Origin: Pseudomonas eutrophicaquae
GTDB lineage: Bacteria > Pseudomonadota > Gammaproteobacteria > Pseudomonadales > Pseudomonadaceae
NCBI RefSeq assembly: GCF_023544715.1
Contig: NZ_JAMJEZ010000008.1
Coordinates: forward strand, 62,001 to 126,000
DNA: 64,000 bases
Reading direction: 5' to 3'
The notes under the pieces are model-generated. The model saw only the letters and a list, made by a program, of their open reading frames with translations, was not told the DNA's origin and did no database searches. Positions 59,303 through 64,000 of the stretch are shown piece by piece. Made by a program: the position numbers and the translations under genes. The first letter of the stretch is position 1; every line of letters starts with the position of its first letter.

Positions 59303-60487
59303 ATGCGGATCAGTACTGTCACCATCTTCGAGCAGAGCCTCAATGCCATGAGCCGCCAGCAGGGCGAATTCCTGCGGGTGGGGCAGCAGATTGCCAGCCG
59401 CCGGCGGGTACTCAACCCGTCCGATGACCCCCAGGCTGCTGCACGCGCGGTTGGCCTGCAGCAGTCGATCGCCACCAACCAGCAGTTCGCCGACGCCCGG
59501 ATCAGCACCCGCAACGCGCTGAGCCAGGAGGAGAGCGTGCTCAACAGCATTGCCGATGCCATCACCAGCGCCAAGACCCGTCTGGTGCAGGCGGGCAACG
59601 ATACCCTGAGCGATGCTGACCGCACCTCGATCGCCAGTGACCTGAAGGGGATCTATGAGGCGCTGGTCGGTCTGGGCAACTCGGCCGATGGCAATGGCCG
59701 TTACCTGTTCGCCGGTTACAAGGACAACAGCCCGCCGTTCGTCAAAAGTCCGGCAGGCAACATCGAGTACCAGGGTGATGAGGGCGTGATCGCCCAGCAG
59801 GTCGACAGCGCCCGGCAGATGCCCAGCAGCGACAACGGACGGCAGATCTTCCAGAGTGTGCACAGCGCATCCGGCTTTCTGGCCAGGGCGGCAGACGACA
59901 ATGCGGGTACGCTGACCTTCAAGGGGCCGGCGGGCAGTGGCGCTGCGGGCTTTGAGCTGAGCTTTGCGGTGGATGCCAGCGGCGGCGTGACCTACAGCAC
60001 GGATGGCGGTACCACCCATCAGCCCTATACGCCGGGCCAGACCGTCAGTGTCAATGGCCTGTCCCTGACCCTGGAAGGTATTCCGGCCGATGGTGATCGC
60101 CTCACGGTCAGCCGGGCGCAGGATGCCAAGCCTGACCTGTTCCGTACCCTCGAGGACATGATTGCCCGCCTCGACACGCCGGTCAGCAGTCCGGTCGATC
60201 AGGCGGCGCTGCGCAACACCTTGGCCACCTCGATGCGTGAGCTGGACAATGCGCTGGATAACGTACTGACCGTACGCGCCTCGGTCGGCTCGCGCCTCAA
60301 TGAGCTGGACATGCTGGACAGCGTGGCGGGCAATCGCCTGCTTAATTACCAGCAGACCCTGTCCGAGCTGGTCGATCTGGACTACAACAAGGCGGTTTCC
60401 GAGTACGCCCTGCGCCAGGTCGGGCTGCAGGCCGCGCAGAAGGCCTTCCTCGACGTGCAGAACCTGTCGATCTTTGATCGCATGTAA
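59303..60487 (+). CDS. flgL: Flagellar hook-associated protein FlgL (HAP3)
   Basis: 394 aa. The ATG at 59303 has GAGGAG at 7 nt and begins MRISTVTIFEQSLNAMSRQQ; an in-frame ATG at 59285 lacks a ribosome site. The flagellin-like N terminus (VLNPSDDPQAAARAVGLQQS) and C terminus (LVDLDYNKAVSEYALRQVGL) are intact. Converges on fliR. Confidence 0.96.
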   Translation: MRISTVTIFEQSLNAMSRQQGEFLRVGQQIASRRRVLNPSDDPQAAARAVGLQQSIATNQQFADARISTRNALSQEESVLNSIADAITSAKTRLVQAGNDTLSDADRTSIASDLKGIYEALVGLGNSADGNGRYLFAGYKDNSPPFVKSPAGNIEYQGDEGVIAQQVDSARQMPSSDNGRQIFQSVHSASGFLARAADDNAGTLTFKGPAGSGAAGFELSFAVDASGGVTYSTDGGTTHQPYTPGQTVSVNGLSLTLEGIPADGDRLTVSRAQDAKPDLFRTLEDMIARLDTPVSSPVDQAALRNTLATSMRELDNALDNVLTVRASVGSRLNELDMLDSVAGNRLLNYQQTLSELVDLDYNKAVSEYALRQVGLQAAQKAFLDVQNLSIFDRM

Positions 60488-60524
60488 AAGTGCCAGGCGG
60501 CGGCGGGCGAGCGTCTGTCGCCGC

Positions 60525-61313
60525 TCAGCCTGCCGCCATGCTCAGCAGCAGGCTCTGCAGGAACTGCAGGGTCTCGCTGAACAGCTTTTCCAGATAGCGG
60601 GCAAGATCGGTCATCAGCACCATCAGCAGCACCAGCCCCACGGTCAATGACAGCGGGAAGCCTACCGAGAACACTGTCAGCTGCGGTGCCGAACGGTTGA
60701 GGATCCCCATGGTCAGGTTGATGATCAGCAGTGAAGCAACCAGCGGCAGTGCCAGCAGCAGCCCGGCGCTGAAAATGGTCGCGCCATAGCGGGCCAGCAT
60801 GTTCCAGGCATCCGGGTTGAAGCTGACCAGACCGATCGGCAGGCTCTGGAAGGTGCCCGCGAGGATCTCGATCACCATCAGGTGACCGTTGAAGGCGAGA
60901 AACATCAGCATGGCGATCATGTTGAAGTAGCGCGCCAGAATCATGGTGTTGCCGCCACTGTCCGGTGAGAAGAACGTGGCAAAGCCCAGACCCATCTGCA
61001 GGCCGATGATGTCACCGGCGACCTGCACCGCAGTGAAGGCCAGGCGCATCACCAGCCCCATCGCCAGCCCGATCAGCAGTTGCTCGATCATCACCCCCAG
61101 CCCGGCCCAGGAGACGATCGGTACCGCTGGCAGCGGTGGCAGGGTCGGGGCGACCACCAGCGTGAGCAGTACGCCCAGGCCGATCTTGGCCTGATTGGGA
61201 ATGCTGCTGTGCCCAAGCACCGGGGCGGCAACCAGAAAGGCGGTGATGCGTACCAGCGGCCACAGGAAGGCGGCGACCCACAGTTGCAGCTGTGCGGAGC
61301 TGACCTCGATCAC
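60525..61313 (-). CDS. fliR: Flagellar export apparatus protein FliR
   Basis: 262-aa inner-membrane protein with about six hydrophobic helices, including FLVAAPVLGHSSIPNQAKIG and GLQMGLGFATFFSPDSGG. It forms the export gate with FliP and FliQ. It starts 4 nt after fliQ. In most pseudomonads flhB follows fliR; here the flgL end follows instead. Confidence 0.96.
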   Translation of the reverse strand: MIEVSSAQLQLWVAAFLWPLVRITAFLVAAPVLGHSSIPNQAKIGLGVLLTLVVAPTLPPLPAVPIVSWAGLGVMIEQLLIGLAMGLVMRLAFTAVQVAGDIIGLQMGLGFATFFSPDSGGNTMILARYFNMIAMLMFLAFNGHLMVIEILAGTFQSLPIGLVSFNPDAWNMLARYGATIFSAGLLLALPLVASLLIINLTMGILNRSAPQLTVFSVGFPLSLTVGLVLLMVLMTDLARYLEKLFSETLQFLQSLLLSMAAG

Positions 61314-61317
61314 GGCG

Positions 61318-61587
61318 TCAGCCGAGCATGGCCGGCAGGTTGTTGAACAGCTCGCGGGTGAAGTCGACGATCTGCTGGATCATCATCGGCCCGGCAAAGA
61401 TCAGCACCACGAACACCGCGAGAATCTTGGGGATGAACGAGAGGGTCATCTCGTTGATCTGGGTGGCGGCCTGGAACAGGCTGATCAACAGACCGACCAG
61501 GAGGGCGGTGAGCAGCAGCGGGGCAGCCAGCAGCAGGGTGACGCGCATGCCCTGGTAGGCGAGGTCCATGACCATTTCCGGTGTCAT
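61318..61587 (-). CDS. fliQ: Flagellar export apparatus protein FliQ
   Basis: 89 aa with two membrane helices: MTPEMVMDLAYQGMRVTLLL and FVVLIFAGPMMIQQIVDFTR; the loop carries FQAATQINEMTLSFIPKI. The ATG at 61587 is the family start; the in-frame extension to 61614 overlaps fliP. Confidence 0.96.
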   Translation of the reverse strand: MTPEMVMDLAYQGMRVTLLLAAPLLLTALLVGLLISLFQAATQINEMTLSFIPKILAVFVVLIFAGPMMIQQIVDFTRELFNNLPAMLG

Positions 61588-61613
61588 CGCGGTACTCCCC
61601 GGGCGCGCGCCCA

Positions 61614-62348
61614 CTACAGGTAGAAGCTCTGGGCCAGCGAGCCGAGCAGCAGCTGCCAGCCATCGACCAGCACGAACAGCATCAGCTTGAAGGGCAGCGA
61701 GATGGTGGCCGGTGGCACCATCATCATCCCCAGCGCCATCAGTACGCTGGCGACCACCAGGTCGATGACCAGAAACGGAATGAAGATGGTGAAGCCGATC
61801 TGGAAGGCGGTCTTCAGCTCGCTGGTCACGAAGGCCGGCATCAGGACCTGCAATGGCACCTGCTCGGGGCCTTCCAGTTCCTCAAGGCCGGCCAGGCGGG
61901 CAAACAGCGCCAGATCCGGCTCGCGGGTCTGGGCCAGCATGAACTCGCGCAGCGGCTGACTGCCGGTCTCCAGGAACTGCTCGAAGTTGATCTCATCCCG
62001 CGAGAAGGGCTGCCAGGCACTTTCATGCACCTTGCTCAGCACCGGCGACATGATGAATAGGGTGAGAAACAGCGCCAGCCCCAGCAGCACCTGGTTGGGG
62101 GGCGCTGACTGGGTGCCCATGGCGGTACGCAGCAGGCTGAGCACGATGATGATGCGGGTGAAGCTGGTCATCATCAGCAGCAGCGCCGGCAGGAAGGCCA
62201 TCGAGCTGAGCAGCAGCAGGGTCTGCAGGCTCAGCGACCACTGCTGGCTGCCATCGGCCAGCGCCTGGCTGGTGAAGGCCGGCAGGGTCTGCGCAAGGGC
62301 CAGCTGTGGCAACAACAGGCTGGCCAGCAACAACAGGCCACGGATCAT
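61614..62348 (-). CDS. fliP: Flagellar export apparatus protein FliP
   Basis: 244 aa with a cleavable signal ([14 protein letters not shown]) and four membrane helices. Conserved segments are [19 protein letters not shown] and [20 protein letters not shown]. It is the main pore-forming part of the export gate. It overlaps fliO by 4 nt. Confidence 0.97.
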   Translation of the reverse strand: MIRGLLLLASLLLPQLALAQTLPAFTSQALADGSQQWSLSLQTLLLLSSMAFLPALLLMMTSFTRIIIVLSLLRTAMGTQSAPPNQVLLGLALFLTLFIMSPVLSKVHESAWQPFSRDEINFEQFLETGSQPLREFMLAQTREPDLALFARLAGLEELEGPEQVPLQVLMPAFVTSELKTAFQIGFTIFIPFLVIDLVVASVLMALGMMMVPPATISLPFKLMLFVLVDGWQLLLGSLAQSFYL

Positions 62349-62767
62349 GGGCGACCTCCGCTGAGGTTCTGCCGCAGTGCATCGGCCAGCCGGGTGGCAA
62401 AGGGCGGGGCGGGGGCGTCTGGCGCCTGCGCTGCATGCGGTGTCGGCGTGGCGTCCTCGGCGGGGGCGGGCAGCTCATGCAGGCGGCTGATCTGGGTCGG
62501 AGTGACGCCCAGCACCAGCCAGGTATCACGCACCTCGACCACCACTACCCGCTCGCGCGGGCCCAGCAACTGACTGCCGACGATCCGCAGGGGCTGACCA
62601 CGCCCGAGGCGTGCCGTGTTCAGGCGCCGCAGCAGCCAGCTGCACAGCAGGATCAGTCCGATGACCAGCGCCAGGGCCAGCGCCGTCTTGCCCAGCACCG
62701 CCAGGCCGCTGAGGCTGTCGGCACCCGTGCCGAGGCTGCTGGCGGTGGCGGGGGGCACAGTGTTCAT
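62345..62767 (-). CDS. fliO: Flagellar protein FliO
   Basis: 140 aa. A short periplasmic N terminus, one membrane helix (about 28-48: [19 protein letters not shown]), then a cytoplasmic domain with [20 protein letters not shown]. FliO is a scaffold for FliP assembly. It begins 42 nt after fliN and overlaps fliP. Confidence 0.93.
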   Translation of the reverse strand: MNTVPPATASSLGTGADSLSGLAVLGKTALALALVIGLILLCSWLLRRLNTARLGRGQPLRIVGSQLLGPRERVVVVEVRDTWLVLGVTPTQISRLHELPAPAEDATPTPHAAQAPDAPAPPFATRLADALRQNLSGGRP

Positions 62768-62809
62768 CGGACGCTCCTCGGCCGGGGGGATGGGGGCCGC
62801 TCGATCGAC

Positions 62810-63286
62810 TCAGCGATTGAGCTTCTGCACCCGCTCGGAGGGGGTGATGATTTCGGTGATGCGGATGCCGTACTTGTCGTCGACCACCACCACCTCGCCC
62901 TGGGCGATCAGGTAGCCGTTGATCAGGATATCCATCGGCTCACCGGCCAGCCCCTCCAGCTCGACCACCGAGCCTTGGGCCAGCTCCAGCAGCTGCTTGA
63001 TGGTGATGCGCGTGCGGCCCAGCTCCACGGTCAGCTTGACCGGGATGTTCATGATCATTTCCAGATCACGCATGGTGCCGTTCGGCGCGCCCTTGTCGAG
63101 CGGCTTGAACACGCTGTCGCTGGCCGGGGTGTGGGTGACCTGCGGGGCGGCTTCGGCCTGTTCAGCCAGGGCGGCAGCCCAGGGATCATCTTCCACGCTC
63201 GTGCTGCTGGCGCTGGTCTGTTCGGCCATGGCCGCGGCCCAGTCATCGTCCAGGGCTGGCTCGTCGGGCTTGTTCGGGTCAGTCAT
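62810..63286 (-). CDS. fliN: Flagellar motor switch protein FliN
   Basis: 158 aa. An acidic Ala-rich N terminus (1-65, with the near-repeat DDDWAAAMAEQTSAS / EDDPWAAALAEQAEA) precedes the SpoA domain: NIPVKLTVELGRTRITIKQL and GEVVVVDDKYGIRITEI. Part of the C-ring that sets rotation direction. It overlaps fliM by 8 nt. Confidence 0.96.
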   Translation of the reverse strand: MTDPNKPDEPALDDDWAAAMAEQTSASSTSVEDDPWAAALAEQAEAAPQVTHTPASDSVFKPLDKGAPNGTMRDLEMIMNIPVKLTVELGRTRITIKQLLELAQGSVVELEGLAGEPMDILINGYLIAQGEVVVVDDKYGIRITEIITPSERVQKLNR

Positions 63287-64000
63287 GCTTGGTTTCCTTG
63301 GGGGCGGGCGTTGAGCCCTTCACGAACTGGTCGGTCACGGCCTTGCGGCCGGCGGGGGCATGGTCGATCAGCTCGCGCACACGCAGGGCGCGCTGGCCGC
63401 TCTGGCTGCCGTATTCGCAGATCATCACCGGCACGCCATCCACCCGCCCGGTGACCAGCTCGGGCAGATCCAGGGGCAACACATCACCGACCTTGAGGGC
63501 CATGACCTCGCCGATGCTGCAGGGAATATCGACAAAGTCGGCGATCAGCTCGATCTGTGACTGGCGTAATTCGCCGGCCATCCGCGAGCTCCACTGGCGG
63601 TCTTCTTCCGAATTGCTGTCGTTGAGCGGGCCGTTGAGCAGGCTGCGCAGCGGTTCGATCATCGTGTAGGGCAGGACGATGTTGAAATCGCTGGTCAGGT
63701 TGCCGACTTCCAGATGGAAGGTGGTGTTGACCACGATGTCATTGGGCGAGCTGGTGATGTTGGCGAACTTGACCTGCATCTCCGAGCGCATGTAGTCGAT
63801 TTCCAGCGGATACACCGACTTCCAAGCGCCCTGATAGGCATCGACCGCCAGCCCCAGCAGGCGGCGGATGATCCGCTGCTCGGTGTTGGTGAACTCGCGC
63901 CCCTCGGAGCGGGCGAGAAAGCGCCCGTCGCCACCGAACAGGTTGTCGACCACCATGAACACCAGGTTCGGTGGGAAGACCACCAGCGCGGTCCCGCGAA
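63279..64000 (-). CDS. fliM: Flagellar motor switch protein FliM (5' end cut by window edge)
   Basis: The frame is open to the window edge and gives about 240 C-terminal residues of a protein that usually has about 325. Visible are FRGTALVVFPPNLVFMVVDN, FGGDGRF, RSEGREFTNTEQRIIRRLL and the C-terminal SpoA domain ADFVDIPCSIGEVMALKVGD. It binds CheY-P and changes rotor direction. A GTG or ATG inside the window is not the true start. Confidence 0.95.
   Translation of the reverse strand, partial: RGTALVVFPPNLVFMVVDNLFGGDGRFLARSEGREFTNTEQRIIRRLLGLAVDAYQGAWKSVYPLEIDYMRSEMQVKFANITSSPNDIVVNTTFHLEVGNLTSDFNIVLPYTMIEPLRSLLNGPLNDSNSEEDRQWSSRMAGELRQSQIELIADFVDIPCSIGEVMALKVGDVLPLDLPELVTGRVDGVPVMICEYGSQSGQRALRVRELIDHAPAGRKAVTDQFVKGSTPAPKETKHD

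Overview
The window is GC-rich chromosomal DNA from a gammaproteobacterium, most likely a Pseudomonadaceae member. The evidence is the gene order gshB-tonB-algH(yqgE)-ruvX-pyrR-pyrB, an MvaT/MvaU-type silencer, a TtgR/TtgABC-like efflux locus with a TtgR-type operator, an SAH riboswitch in front of ahcY, and Pseudomonas-like flagellar genes. I assign no species.

Layout. 1-5255 (minus): pyrB (cut by the window edge), pyrR, ruvX, algH/yqgE, a tonB-like gene, gshB and rsmE. 5404-6639: a repeat-rich acidic lipoprotein. 6883-16600: bioA, a cytochrome b561, a K+-channel-like protein, an RhlE-type helicase, metF, ahcY with its riboswitch, a lipoprotein cytochrome c' and ligB. 16891-16966: tRNA-Thr(TGT). 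About 16922-25030: an integrated element of about 8 kb, bounded by 120-bp direct repeats of the tRNA 3' part plus its terminator. It carries a tyrosine recombinase, an AlpA-like regulator, a Toprim primase, a DUF3987-type ATPase and several unrecognised small proteins. It has no capsid, terminase or conjugation genes, so it resembles a P4-like satellite or minimal integrative element. Its most striking part is an array of the heptamer TTCCGCA in two opposed blocks with 10-11 bp phasing, inside the 3' end of the ATPase gene.

25281-33443: metE, a large PLD-nuclease/SF2-helicase/S24-like/DUF3427 protein (possible defence gene), a DUF3455 protein with an ECF sigma/anti-sigma pair, and a hypothetical gene. 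33542-35788: ahpF and ahpC, with an OxyR-like site upstream. 35949-39417: an MvaT-like gene followed by a MacAB-type ABC exporter. 39546-40646: a SecA-tail YecA-like protein and the HNH protein YajD. 40746-47252: a TetR repressor divergent from an RND pump (ttgABC/mexAB-oprM type). 47319-48533: a methyltransferase.

48581-64000 is flagellar. flgN, flgM and flgA lie on minus, and flgBCDEFGHIJKL on plus. fliM (cut by the edge), fliN, fliO, fliP, fliQ and fliR lie on minus and converge on flgL. Two matching FliA (sigma-28) promoters precede flgM and flgK, so the anti-sigma factor and the hook-filament junction genes are probably switched on together after hook completion. All assignments come from reading the sequence and remembered family features; no database search was run.
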